Assembly (NCBI GenBank): GCA_036429605.1
Contig: JAVFKD010000002.1
Coordinates: 1,488,001-1,552,000, forward strand
Direction: 5' to 3'
Length of the DNA: 64,000 nucleotides
DNA from: Cladobotryum mycophilum
Taxonomy: Eukaryota; Ascomycota; Sordariomycetes; Hypocreales; Hypocreaceae
Shown here: in pieces, positions 23,869-36,500 of the stretch
Position numbering within the stretch: the first letter of the stretch is position 1
Layout of the letters: each line of letters starts with the position of its first letter
Notes under the pieces: model-generated
Databases searched by the model: none
Seen by the model: only the letters and a program-made list of their open reading frames with translations
What the model was told of the DNA's origin: nothing
Position numbers and translations under genes: made by a program

Positions 23869-25747
23869 TTAAATAACGTTACCCTTGGTTTGCTTCTTGT
23901 CTCGGAGTTTAATGTCTCTCCAGAGCCAAGTGCAAGCCCAGCCGGCAACCAAGAAGCAGACACTCGTGATGAGCATGTAGCGCTGTGACTCTCCATATGA
24001 TTGCGAAATGCCACTTCTGATCGGTGTACCCTTTTCGTATCCGAGCTGTGTGTAAAGATTACCGTAAATAGCGTCAACAGGAGCATCTGCTGGCAAGTTC
24101 TTGATCAGTGCCTTTTTGAACGTTCCAGTCCAGATGGCGGCTGAGATGGTTGAGCCAATCGCACTGCCAATGCTGGAGAAGAGATCAAGAACCGCTATGA
24201 TGACAGCGACGTGCTGATGGTCAGACGGTGCCATCATGGCCATTTCTCCGGCGACAACCATGGGTCCTCCGGCAAATGCCACAAAGATCTGGGTCATAAT
24301 AACAAAGCCAAGATTCTGGTCTGGCTGTCGGAATTGAATCATGAGGCCAACGCCAAGAATCATCAGCGGAAGCGAATACAGCGTCGCGGACCACTTGAAT
24401 CTGCCAGATAGGCGGATAAAGTAACCAAGTACGAGGGCGGCAAAGCAAGATCCGACACGATAAATGTTGTTGATATAAGTCGCCTTGGTGATTCCAGTAT
24501 TCCAGACAACGAGCAGCATTGAACTAAAGTAGCTTCCCCAGATTGCAGAGTTGGCAAACGTGAAAAAGAACATCATACCACCAAAGAACACAGTTCTGTC
24601 GGACAGAAGCTTGACGGGGATGAACTTGACGGGAGCGAAGAATTGCTCCCAGATGATGAAGCAGATGATGAGCAAACCGCCAAAGATGATCATGCAGATG
24701 ATCATAGGGGAACGCCACTGCTCAGCTTGGTAGGAGTAGATTGAGAATGGAAGCAAAAAGAGTGCCATTCCAGAAGCAAGAATGAGGACACCAAAGAGAT
24801 CCACATCAATGCAGTATTGCTTGACTGCTGCAACCGTAATGTTTGCAGAGCTGGATGGCACAAGTCCAGCCTTGCGAGCCTTCTTGTGATTCCAGAGGAA
24901 AACTCCAGCAAGAGGGAGTACCACAACTGGTGTTACAATAGCCCAGATTCCAAAACCCCATCGCCATCCAATGTGCTTAATCACGCTGTCAGACATGGGG
25001 CCACCAGCCCAGGTTGTAACAATGTAGGGAGAAGTCGCAAAGGCGAGCATCAGAGATCGATTCAGGAGTGATGTCGTATCGGCAATAAAGATGGTCAAGC
25101 AGTAGCTCACACCCTGCGCTCTTCAAACGATTTGTTAGACTCCTACTCGAATTCAGGGTAGGAAAATAACTTACCCAATGGAAGAAAACACCTGAGCAGC
25201 AGCATAGGTCTCGACATTATTGCAAGCCGCCATCATGATAAACCCAACCACCCAGAGAGTGAGGGTTAGCATCAGACCTTGGGGTCTACCCCACGTGTCT
25301 AAAATCTTGGAAAGAGGAAGCTTTGACAATCCACCAAAAAGACTGGACATGATGCCCACAGCGGCGGTCAACGAATGTCTCTGGAACGAACTGGTCACGA
25401 ATGGGTTCAGGGCGTAAGTGACGACCTCCTCAAGTGAGGTTATGAAGTAGATCAACCAGATACTAGAATGCAATTAGAATCGAAGTCGAAATTGCATTGG
25501 ATTACGGGACGAATACTGACATTGCGTAAGCCGCAACCATTTCAGTCGTAGTCCAAACTGCGGCCGCGGCCTCAATGTTCCTGACACCAGCCTGGGTCTC
25601 CTCTTCTTTTCCAGAGGCATCGCCGCCGTTGGAGTCATTGTTATCTGAGCCTGCAACGTCATTTCGCACACGACCCTTTTCGTCGGCAATGTCGGGGACG
25701 GTAGTCGTCGTTTCGCCCTCAGGGGCGGTCTTTGAAAACAAACCCAT
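23869..25747 (-). CDS. Siderophore-iron transporter, major facilitator superfamily (SIT family)
   Basis: Exons 25747-25521, 25462-25175 and 25120-23869 give 588 residues; introns are 58 and 54 nt. The hydrophilic N-terminus (residues 1-65) is followed by about 14 membrane helices. Family marks are YALNPFVTSSFQRHSL after helix 1, LTIFIADTTSLLNRSLMLAF, ATSPYIVTTWAGGP and a late GYEKGTPIRSGISQSYGE loop, as in fungal Sit1/Arn and Mir proteins. They import ferric siderophores by proton symport at the plasma membrane or endosome. The second acceptor is AAG rather than CAG/TAG, but it alone restores frame and family alignment. Three SreA-type sites lie about 400 bases upstream. It is divergent from a CFEM gene, which also points to iron acquisition. 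The substrate siderophore cannot be told. Confidence 0.9.
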
Positions 25748-26140
25748 TGTTGTGAGGCCTTTTGGTCGAAATCAACCGGGGATGGAGGCGATTGACTTTG
25801 GGTGGATGATTGACTGTCGGACAACAAAAGAAACAATCAACGCCGTCGGGCCATTGCGCATCCTTATAGTAGGTCGCTGTGGATGCGGGCCACTGTAACT
25901 CACCGGGCTTCGGATAACCAAGGCTGGATAATAATATGATCAACCTCGGAGGCAAGGAGGCAAACTAGTTGAGAAGCTCGCGCATCCGAGCCTTGTTGGA
26001 AAATGCCTCTCGGAATTGGGTCGGAAAATGGAGAAAACAGGACAAATGTTAATTAAATCAAATGCAACTGGGGCCGGAGTGTTCCCCTCTTTCGTGCAAC
26101 CTCCCTGTTCGCAGGAGCGCGAGGCATCCAATGATTGATC

Positions 26141-26173
26141 TTATCTGATGATCAGATAAAATTTTTATCAGAT
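26141..26173. promoter_or_regulatory. Cluster of three ATCWGATAA iron-repressor (SreA-type GATA) sites
   Basis: ATCAGATAA occurs on the minus strand at 26141-26149 and on the plus strand at 26151-26159, forming an almost perfect palindrome with one central base. ATCTGATAA follows on the minus strand at 26165-26173. ATCWGATAA is the extended site described for the fungal iron regulator SreA and its relatives, which repress iron-uptake genes when iron is plentiful. The cluster lies 394-426 bases from the transporter start and about 500-530 bases from the CFEM start, so one element could serve both. Confidence 0.75.
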
Positions 26174-26668
26174 CATCTCCACTCGCACCTCATCACATCC
26201 ACACAACACGAGGAACCAAGCAGCTTCAGCTCCTATAGCGCCAACAGATACTACCCTGCAAATGCTGCCAAGCCACGCCGTTGGTTCCGCTAATCTCTGG
26301 CTACCCGAAAACACATGCAAGGCCGAGATGAAGCTCATGAGCGATTTCGGCAGGACCACGTTTATTGAACTCCACAAAGCTCTAGATGGCCCTGGGAAGT
26401 CTGATTCTTGCCTAGCGGCATGATCTGTAGACGGAAGATGAGGCAAAAGGATGTTTAGAACTGAGACTAGTAGCTGTTCCTCGGGTCAGATGGACCTGCT
26501 TGTGCTCATCAATTGCCTCCGGAGGTCTCCCGGAGTTGTATATATGAGGCGTACCCGGTCTCTGGGAATCCGATAAAGCTGAAGCAACGACGTTATAGCT
26601 GAAGGAGCCGATTATAACCCTGGGGTATAATTCTCTCATTAATCTGAGCCCCCAAACTATCCATCATC

Positions 26669-27251
26669 ATGAAGGTCTCTCCACTCATCCTTGTCGCGAC
26701 TCTTTTTGGCTCGGCTATCGCGCAAAACAGGGCCGATTTTCTGCCATCGTGCTCTCTCAAGTGTCTCGACAACGCTACTCAGAAGACGACCAACTGCGCT
26801 CTCGACGACGCGGTGTGCTGGTGTGTCCAGAAGAACTACGAGGCGATATACAACTCGGCACTTGCCTGTGTGCTGCAAGCATGTGGCCCCGATGTCTCTG
26901 TTGGTACGTTTCCTGGGGCTGAAGTGGGCAATGCTGGACAAGAAACATATTAACGCATGAGATGTTGTAGGAAAAGTCTTGCCTGCTGCAGCTAAATTTT
27001 GCGCCGCTGCTTCGGCCTCTGCTTCGGCGCATGCGTCGCCTACTCAGACGAGCAACCCGTCCAGTTCCGAAGACACTACTACTGTCAAGCAATCCTCCTC
27101 TCCGTCCGTAACTGCCGGGCCTGGCTCACCTAGCAACACGACTGGGACATCTGCGCCAACAAGCACATCCGCAAGTACAGGGGCTGCAGCAACCGCTGGT
27201 CCTTTGGGTACCGTCGCGTTCCTTGTCGCTGGCGCCATTGCGGCTCTATAG
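26669..27251 (+). CDS. CFEM-domain cell-surface protein, probably GPI-anchored
   Basis: Exons 26669-26903 and 26971-27251 (67-nt intron) give 171 residues. Residues 1-18 form a signal peptide. A CFEM domain follows, with eight cysteines in the order C-x3-C-x10-C-x6-C-x1-C-x14-C-x4-C and the last C just after the splice junction; the acidic ALDD segment precedes CWC, where CFEM proteins place the haem-iron ligand Asp. Residues 105-150 are rich in Ser, Thr and Pro (wall spacer), and the last 20 residues are hydrophobic after small residues, as in a GPI signal. CFEM proteins bind haem or act at the host/wall interface. Shared upstream iron-GATA sites favour a role in iron capture. Confidence 0.9.
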
Positions 27252-29259
27252 TCCTTTGAAGAGCGAGTGTCATGTGAGTGCCATGTCTTTCTTTGATTTG
27301 ACAGGCATCCGAAATCGCGGTATGTACTCCGTACTCCGTACACGATAGAACCTGGGGTGGTCTAGGGCGGCGTTTCCGAGAACAATGGGATAAATGAATT
27401 AGGGGATATAGAGTCGGTAGAGAGGCGTCCACAATTCAATCACAAAAGTTGGCGAGTCATAAGTCACAAAACACCTGTCCGCCTCGCGTCGAATTTGTCA
27501 GAATGTCGGTGTTGGGAGTTACCAATGAAAGGCTGCTATCTGGCCTCATGGTAAGGTATGGGAAGTCAACCCCAGTATGAAATTTGGAGGGGGTTCATCC
27601 ACCTCGAGCGGCAAGGTGAAATTACCCTTGGGTCTCTTTGGTCACCTTGGCCTCCAATTGATGCAGCCTGACATTGAGAGGGTTCACTTTTCATGCATGT
27701 CGAAAACAAGGCGGAAAGTGGGCGAGTGAGCCCTCCGGATAATGTCCGCGGAAGAAGGGGGTTTTTTGTTTTTGTTTTTGGCTTGTCCTGTTTTTTTGTT
27801 GCTTTTTGAGACTGAAAGCAAAGCTCGTGGTAATTTTTTTTTTTGGAGACGCCGTTGGAGATTTATCATGAAATATGAGGGTGAGGATGAGGAATGTGAC
27901 TCTGTGAGAAAAAGAAAAGAAAGAAAGAAAGGTGACGATGATGATGATGGTGGTGATGAGCTTGCCTGGCTGACCGTTGGACTTTTTTTGCTTCTCCTTC
28001 TTTCTTTCCCTCTCGGTCGCTTGTCTCTCTCCTTCCCAGCCAGGGTACAGGTCAGGGCAGGGTGCCATAACAGGTATAGTACAGACAGGTACGTACCTCG
28101 TGTAGCACCAACAGCGGGTCCAGACCTCGAAGACCCCTCAATCCCCAATTGAATCCAATGCGCACTTACCGCAACCGCGTTGCTCTCTCTGCCAAGGCGA
28201 CACCAAGAGACACCAAGGGACCGCCTCAACTCCACTAACAATTTCTTTTCAAAAGAGGAGGTATCTGGTACGTACCGTTATTTACCCTTTTTTACACCTG
28301 TCAAGAGTGGCGGTGTCTCACACCGCAAATTGCCCGCCTGATGATGTCAGCGGATCGACCGCACAAGTTCGCATGTTGCATGTAACGGATGGAGGTACCC
28401 TTTGTACTAGTACCAGAAGCAGTATAGGCGCTCAAGGGCCCATTCAACACCAAGCCAGTTTGACGCCGTTACTGCTAATTTACAAGCTGGAGCAGCGAAA
28501 ATGGATCTTTGACCGTTTCAAAACATCGATCGTTTCTTCTGTCTGTGTAACCCAAGTCCGAGTCGTTACGCCTCAACGGCCGAAGCCAACCAGCTGACAG
28601 TTTCTCTGGTTTTTTTCCCTCTACGTGGCGCACTCTCCCGAGAAGACAAGATACACACAACCAAGAGGAGGAGGGAATACAGTGCAAAACTAGAACAATT
28701 CTTCCTTTCCAAGAGGAGGGCGAGAGAGAGAGAGAGGGAAGAGAAAGAGAGAGACCTAAAACATCCAAGCTCCAAAGCTCCACGTGACCCCCCATTCATT
28801 CAGTCATTCACTCACTCACGCACTCACTCACCACCTACAGAGTACCACCAAAAACAACTGCAACAGTGAATGCGTTGTTGTGCCCGCCCACGCCAAGCGA
28901 TCAGACCCTCCCCCACCGACCCATATGCGGCAGGTCACGATTTCTCACTGGCGCTGACTCGCTGGCTGGCTGGCTGGCTGCTGCTGCTGCTGCTGCTGGC
29001 TGGACCTCGCTGGAACTGGAACTCGCTGGCGCCTCGATTCCTTTTACCAACCCCAACCCCAGGGCCACTGCTTAACCGGCTTGTCGTCGTTGGGGTCCAG
29101 GTCGCTTCCATTCCCTTGAGCTTCAAGGTTCAAGGTTCCCTCTCCAACTACTACTGTGTTGTACTACCCGACTTGTACCAATCTATCCATCACTTATCAC
29201 GGACGGACCACGAACATCTTCAAGGGTAATAATCGATATCGGTACTGGCAACAACTGCC
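27252..29259. other. Intergenic, no gene seen; short palindromes
   Basis: Promoter region of the Myb/SANT-like gene plus the 3' flank of the CFEM gene. It includes overlapping TACTCCGTA copies at 27325-27340, a perfect 12-bp palindrome AGGTACGTACCT at 28087-28098 and a related 10-bp palindrome at 28267-28276. Poly-T/CT-rich tracts at 27770-28020 and a (CTG)-rich stretch near 28980 explain the remaining long frames. Confidence 0.55.
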
Positions 29260-30556
29260 ATGTCTGAAGACGACATCGACATCATCGGCCAGGACGGGCA
29301 GGGATCCGCTAGAGTCGATCGCGACAGACGGGCGCCGCGCTTCAGTTGGACACCTTCCTACGAGACAACCTTCTTTCGCAGTCTTTGCGACAGTGTCCAG
29401 CTTGGCCTTCGAGAGAACAGCAGCTTTAAAGCAGAAGCGTGGGAGCGTGCCGCCCAGGCGCTCCAGGACAGCCATGGCGCATACCCAGCCAAGAGCCACT
29501 TGATCAATAAAAGTGACAATGCTCGCAAACGATTTCGATTATGGCGAGGCCTGAGAGAAGATGCCGATTTTGCATACAATCCCACAACAAAGACAGTTTC
29601 GGCAACCGAGGAGGCATGGAGGGCTCACATCGAGGTTGGTCGTCAATTTTTGGTCGTTTGTGACGACAGATTGTGCTGACCGCATTTAGCGAGAACCGTT
29701 GTCGCGGGCATTGCGGGGGAGACCATTCGACCACGAAGAATACATGGAAATTTTGTACCCTGATGTAATTGGTTCCGGAGGCGCGCCCAAGCGAATTATG
29801 AAGCCTAGAAGACGGGCCGACGGTCAGCCTTGCGACGACGCGGATATGCCAGGCACTGGTGTCCTGAACCTGCAAACTGATGCGCCTTCTGGACAAGCTT
29901 CATTGGATAGCCCAAGCCTAGCAAAGGCTTCTTCTCCAAGCCAAACACCGACCGGCTCATCATCATCGGGATCAGCGACTCAACAGCGGCCGGCCTCGAT
30001 GGGGTTGCCTTCCACGACCCCCACCGGACAAGCGAGTGCTCTCACACCGCCAGATGACTCCGTCTCCCAACACCGAAAACGCACACTGACCATGTCGTCC
30101 GTATTGGACCACAATGAAAACAGTCGACCATTATCAAATTCCCCCTCCACCAAACCAACACAACCCAGCTCCCCGGAGAAGCGGAGACGGACTTCGTCCA
30201 ACGATGAGACTACCCTCCCTTCTGTGAATACCCTAAACTCCTCGGTGCTCCCCACGCCGGGCGTGACTTTGAACCCAATTAACCTGAACCCAATATCATC
30301 ATGGGCTCAAACGGAGGGCCGGATCCAAGCTGTTTTGGACGAAATTGTTGACATATTGAAGGCGCGCGGATCACGTCGATGGAGAGAGGAAGCCATCGAC
30401 CTATTCTTCAAAGACTTTCCTGACGAGGACCCAGATCTGCAGATCAAGGTGACAGAGACAATCCTTAGCGATGAACACAAGGCCATGCTATTTTGCAAAA
30501 TGCCTTCAAAACTGAGAAAACATTGGGTCAAGAGGCTCGGCGAATCGCGCCGCTGA
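29260..30556 (+). CDS. Myb/SANT-like DNA-binding domain protein
   Basis: Exons 29260-29634 and 29690-30556 (55-nt intron) give 413 residues. Residues 27-140 look like the Myb/SANT-like domain found in many fungal and plant proteins related to Harbinger-type transposon Myb proteins: FSWTPSYETTFF, then WERAAQALQDSHG, then NKSDNARKRFRLWRGLRED and a final conserved Trp. Residues 175-320 are low-complexity (Ser/Thr/Pro/Gln) with a basic nuclear-signal-like SPEKRRRTSS. Residues 325-413 form a second, helical conserved region. It is probably a nuclear protein; its targets are unknown. No transposase domain is present, so it is not itself a mobile element. Confidence 0.78.
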
Positions 30557-33500
30557 AGAAACGACTGGAGCGACCAGGCGTGGTCGTCGTCGTCGTCATT
30601 TATTCACAAGCTTGAATTAATATGTAATGCACGAGACCAAGGAGGAGCGGGATTTGTTTTTTGGAATCGAATTGGCATATGGCATATGGCATAACTGGTG
30701 TCGAGACTGTATGGGAGGAGCGTAGCGTGCAGAGATGAACCATGATACCCTGTTTGTGTGGCGTTGGGTTTTTGCTGCTGCATTCAGCGATGGTCTTTGG
30801 TCAAACGGGAAATGGGACGGCCAAACGATTTGTATTTATTTTTTTACAACAACATTGACTCATGATGTATGACATTGGAAGGCTTTTGCGGTCTTGGAGG
30901 GGGATGGGGTTGGGGTTGGATAGCATGTCATTGAATTGAACGGTAAGGAATAACGCCTTGAGAACAAGGCCATGATATAATTCCAAAAATGCATTTAATC
31001 AACCGTATGCTCGATGACGTTGTATGCCCTGTCTAGTGCAACTGATGGACATTTCGATCTAATGCAGGCATGGATTCCTGGATCTGAACTGCAGTGGCAA
31101 ATAAACAAGTGCATTGTTGCTGTTCAATGGCTTGTGAGAGTTGAGGTGACACAGACACGCACGCCAGGGCATGCCCCTCACTTATCCCCTCCCCCACTAC
31201 GGGTGCTCACCATTGTTCATTCACCTATCGGAACCTTTGAGGGTGAAGCTATTGTCAGCGTATCAATCAAGTCCACGTCAATTCACGCAGCAGTCCGAAG
31301 CCAAGTTAATCTCGCAGCACGTACATCCACGTTGCCGCTGAGGAATGTTCTTTTCACTACTTAGACCCCAGCAACCCCAGTGTTGTAGCAAACATGCTCA
31401 ACTTTGCAAACGCAGCCTGGCTCCTTCACAGACACACTGGCGGGGCCTTACCGATAATGAAATGAACATCGGTCGAGTGCTGGATCAGAGTACTGCCCAT
31501 GGCCGCATTTACGCAAACTATTATTGATGTTTGCTAAACATCAAACGAAAACCGCGTGCCGAACTTTCAGACAGGTCTCTGGTGGATACAACCCGAACAT
31601 GGCTGAGGATCAAACTACATGTCCCCACTGGACGAATTGTGATTTAACTACTCACACTTCATCACCCTTTACAATAAGAGGGTTTCCTTTGACACGGTAT
31701 CCTTCATCTTATGCATCTATAAGCGGGCGACTACCAGATATCTACCTGTACGACTCCCAGGCATCACTCAAGGCGAGCCGGTGAACATGTTCAAACCATA
31801 ACCAACATCACTCCACGTGGATATACATCGATATGAAGAAAGAGAAGAGGAAGAGGGAAATTGGTTTTCTCGGAAAACCAAGCAGAAATATATAATGTCT
31901 TGGGACGAAAGGCCTTCACAGCGACCCTGCCGGGTCAAAAACTCTCACGAGGCATAGTAACCTATACTATCTCCCTTGCAAGAATCCCACCGATTCAAAG
32001 GACGGACTGAATAAATATTGTTTTCTTCTTGCCAAACGTCCTTGAGTAAGTATGCAGCTTCCAAATCCCGGGAAAAGATCTACTAGCTAACCAGCCATAG
32101 TTAACAGTCATCCATATTCCCAATCCTGATGGCGCCCACATACCTATTGCTCATGGAGTCCTATGTCTCCTAATATGAATACCATACCCCTCACCCTTGC
32201 AAAAGCTGCATAGCCCAAAACACTTTTCGACGTAAGGCAACTACGAAAACCTTCTCTGATGAAGGAAGATTCAATATCTGAAGGTGTTCTGGTGATCAAA
32301 CCGTTTGTACAGAACCCAGAGGCCAGTAGTTATTCCAGGGAAAGTTTTCTGTCGTTTTCGTGATCCGGAGAGCGTTTCCTTGAAGTATGTTACCACGAAT
32401 CGAGAAATATATTGTATTCAAGCTCAAATCATTTCACAGAATATCAAGTTTGCGTCTGAGTCAACCCTCAAGAATCACTACGAAAAGGTTCACCAAGTCG
32501 AAACAGAAAACCGTCGAATTGGTGCACCAAAAGGCAATCACGAAAACGCCATGAACTGTACGAAGAGACTCCCATTTAATCCAAACCAATTTACTAACTG
32601 TTCCCAGAATACCGTGTTGTGACGAGTTGAAAATGCGGAACGATCCCAGGTCAAAACCATCGCAGCGAACATGTCTTCCTGCGAAATTACTAGAGAGAGT
32701 TGGGCGACTAAACCTAAAGTCTCCAAGGACATCTGAACATAAAAATCATATCGTCCGACTTCCAAAAACGACATCAGCTCAAACTCATCGACAACTGATC
32801 GTGCATGTACACGTACATGTGCAAGTGTGCCAACTTGGCGGCCAACAATGCATTTACCGCAGGCATGTGGCTAATGTCCTCCGAGATGCTGAGAGTGTTT
32901 GACGTCGTACCGTTACTAGTCCAGAGAACGCACGCCTTTAGCATTTCATCGGTGGTGATGGGAAGAAAGAACGTTTGGGAGTGAACAACACCTAGAGGCT
33001 ACCGTCTCTAGATATTTCAGTGGGGATCTTGATGATGAGCCTGACATTGACCTTGATTTGAATACTACCCCAACTAGGAGATGGATGACCAAAGTTATCT
33101 ACTTTCTTGAACCACCAATCTTGGAATTCCAAATTCAAGCCATACGAAAACAGTCGCAAAGCCTCGGGTGCGTACGAACACTTGCCCCCAGTTGAAAGGG
33201 AGGTGCCCGTAGTAATCACCACATTGCTTCAGATCATAGCACTCCTCTTCAACCCATTCCCATTTATTCTTCCACACTACGTCTAACTAGCGATTCGTGG
33301 CATTACCCAATGCATGAATGAGGGGGTTCTATTCCTGCTGTCAAGGAGAAGTGTTTAGATTTGTGTTCGAGAATGACGTCGATTCGCCCAACACGACATA
33401 CGCCGGACATGGTACGCACGGAAAGCTCAGCAATGGTCAGCTGATAGCACGCCGCCATCAATATACATCGGAACATCCTACGAATGCGAATATATACAGC

Positions 33501-36500
33501 CGCAATCGAATTGTGGGATACTTTCGGTCACGATATACAGCATGTGAGAATTCGAAGCAAGCGAAGAACAACGAGGAGGGGAAGCTCAGCCTAGAGAGAT
33601 GCAAGCAAACCAGCACAGCAAAAGCCCTACAACGACATTCTTCAGACTTGGCGAGTCTTACGAGAGGCCGTAGTCCCAAAATTCGTCGATGACGGACATG
33701 CCTTCTCTGTCCCCAATTGTCTTTTCATATCATGATAGCACTGTAATAATGAGTGGGTATAAACCCCGTATATTACCAAAAGCTAAACATGTCTTGTCAG
33801 AGAACCCTGAAGATGGGACTTCCACTAGGCAAAACAATGTTATGCTCATAGTTCAAGAGGTTATAGCTAATGCTAGCCTAGAAGCCCAAAAAAGAGAATT
33901 AGAATCATCTAGTAGAAATTATCCCCTCGATCTGCGAGGCAAGTAAACTCGGCCATCTTCAACCCTTTGTTTACTCCAAGATACCCCTTCTCAACGCTTA
34001 CGGCGCAATGGATAAAGATGAGGAAACTATCAGACGCACCCAAATAACGGCGCACAACCATCTAACTATATCCTCCACCCACCATGGAAGGATGTGGTGG
34101 AGAACCATTCTCTCATACAATTTAAACGCGCAGTATCAGATATCCGATTATTCCACCCACGGCCCGAATGATTAGCCTGGAGAAGATGATGAGGTGGCAC
34201 TGAGATTAGACACAGCCGCCACTGGCTTGATGGGTGAGCAAATGCGGTCACCACTCACCCTACAACCATCAAGTTCAGTGGCCGATATACCTCCATGTAT
34301 TAGAAGCCAGGTATTTACGATAAAGATTCTCGTCCGGTTCATCCTGTGGCGCCTCACCAGCCCAGCTCGTGGAAGTCGCGATAGCATTTGCCTCAATTAC
34401 CAAGTGCAGAGTTCAGATACGATCCCGTCACCCCCATTCTCGATATATTGGCCATCGCTTTCAGGTTTTGGGATTCTGCATACCCCAGGAACCCTTCTTT
34501 TGTTAGCAGCCATGCGAATAGTTGTGTCAATTCTAATTCAAAAACTCTTGAGAATAGATACGAGAGGGTGTGAAGTATCACAAGCGGCAACACTAAGATG
34601 TAGATATTTGTTTCTCAGGCTCTTGTATAGGTTGGGACGGGAAGATGGTGTTCCAGTAGGAGCTCGAGCCACGGATGAGTACAACAAACATACTGCAGAC
34701 ATGGATGTAGTTCTATGGCTGTCATCAAGAGGGTTCTGAAACGCGCATAGCGAGAGAAGAAATACTTTCTTATCTGATGTGGTCAACCACTGAGCAGTAA
34801 CCCAAGTCTTCAAAATATACAGAGGTAGCATTCATCTATCTTAACAGGAGGTTCGTACACCAATTACCATTACCCTGGAGTGATGAGAGTCCATTTTGTT
34901 CCCTAAAAATAGCCCCCAAAGGAAACTTGAGGACGTGAATGTGCGTGTTGATAGACGCACGACAGTCAACCTCCAATGTGGTATCGACAAGGTCGTCGGA
35001 GCACTATAGACTATCATTCTTGCTAATTAAATGCAAAGCGTATGTTATGTACCATATAATGTCACACTTCTCTTGGGCATCTTGAGTCCCATCCTTATTG
35101 CTACTTGCATCTACATGGCCGCTGTAGACTGGTTGTTCAATTGTGGGATCCTCGCCCATGTAACAGAGCCGAAACCCATTCACGTCGTCGCCATCTCCAA
35201 AGCATCAGATTTATGTATAATCCATCTCGCTTAGAAGAAAATTGGGAAATTACCTCCATGACATGGCCTTGATAAAGACCTCCAACTCATTAGAGGAGTG
35301 CGTTTTGGGGGGCTGTGTTTCATCCATGCCACCGCGTAGTATACACCTCTCATATCACAGCAAGTATTGTAGATTCATTTGACAAGAAGCCGTTTGCCTA
35401 ACCATAGACGGTCAGAATAATACATCAACTATGTCTGCGATTCCTTCAATGCAAGGCTCTTTGTCCGTTTGGTCCTGACCCGGAGCTACGCGACAGAGGC
35501 AATGAAGCCAGCCAGGCAAAACGATCAAGATAAATACCATACAATTTTTTGGACGAAAACGTGTATCGATAAATCAACGCATGATGATATTAACAATGTC
35601 GCGTCTGCTTTGCAATGTCTCTGGTTTAATTAACCGGATGCATCATCACATGCTTGCTACACGAACCCACGAACTCACACAAGCCATACCCTATACTTGA
35701 TGCCAGCAATACGTTGGTTCTGCTTTTGGCCAGGAGCATTTCCCTTTTTGTCTCATGTCATCATTCTCTACATCATCACCATGCCCCCGGTGCATAGGGT
35801 TGGACCGGTATCGTTTGAGACATTCCTCGCTTGAAAGCATCACCCGTTTTTGGTGACGGCATCATGACGCTGCAGGAAACCCTGTCCTGATCATCATCTT
35901 GGCAAGCGCCTCATTTCAGGCTGATTATGGGTTTGTTCGGATCTCGGAAACTATTCTTGCTTGCTTTTCCAAGATCGGGAGATGGACCTGACATGACGGA
36001 TTCTAGACGGATTTACTATGTAGCTTGACATCATTTCGTTGTGAGCATTTAGTGTGTGAAAGGTGAATGATCCGTTGGCTTGTTATCTATCTATAACCTC
36101 GGTGAATGCGGCAGAGCATAAATAATGTCTTGTGATGACGATGATGATAAGACGGGTTCCACCTTGAATAAACTCACGCAACGCGGGACGGAGAGCGGCA
36201 AGAGAGCTCTCTCAAGATATTTGAAACAAAATACGTCAATATGCCTGACATTGATTGCAACTGTCTTATGTCTAATATTCTATCCACTGCTACGCCGTTT
36301 TGATTGCAACATGTTCGCACAAGCAAGGAATTGCAACTGCAACTCTCTAGGGTACCGATGCAAGTTTCATGACGGGCCTGGCCGTTGCCAGCTTCTTGTC
36401 ATGGTAATGACCTGCAAGAATGCCACGTTTTCTCGTGTCATGGAATGGAGCGATCTATAATAAAACAATAATATGACTTTGATTTGAAAGTTTCCTTTAA

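Noticed and set aside
27684..28241. 185-codon minus-strand frame and its partners
   Set aside because: Spans poly-T and CT-rich promoter tracts; Ser/Lys-rich low-complexity translation without a domain.
32401..32500. Possible C2H2 zinc-finger half (STLKNHYEKVH)
   Set aside because: The two cysteines and the rest of the finger are missing, and there is no gene structure around it.
33318..33692. A GHGTH string suggestive of a subtilisin active site
   Set aside because: None of the surrounding subtilase sequence is present, so the match is probably chance in a degraded stretch.
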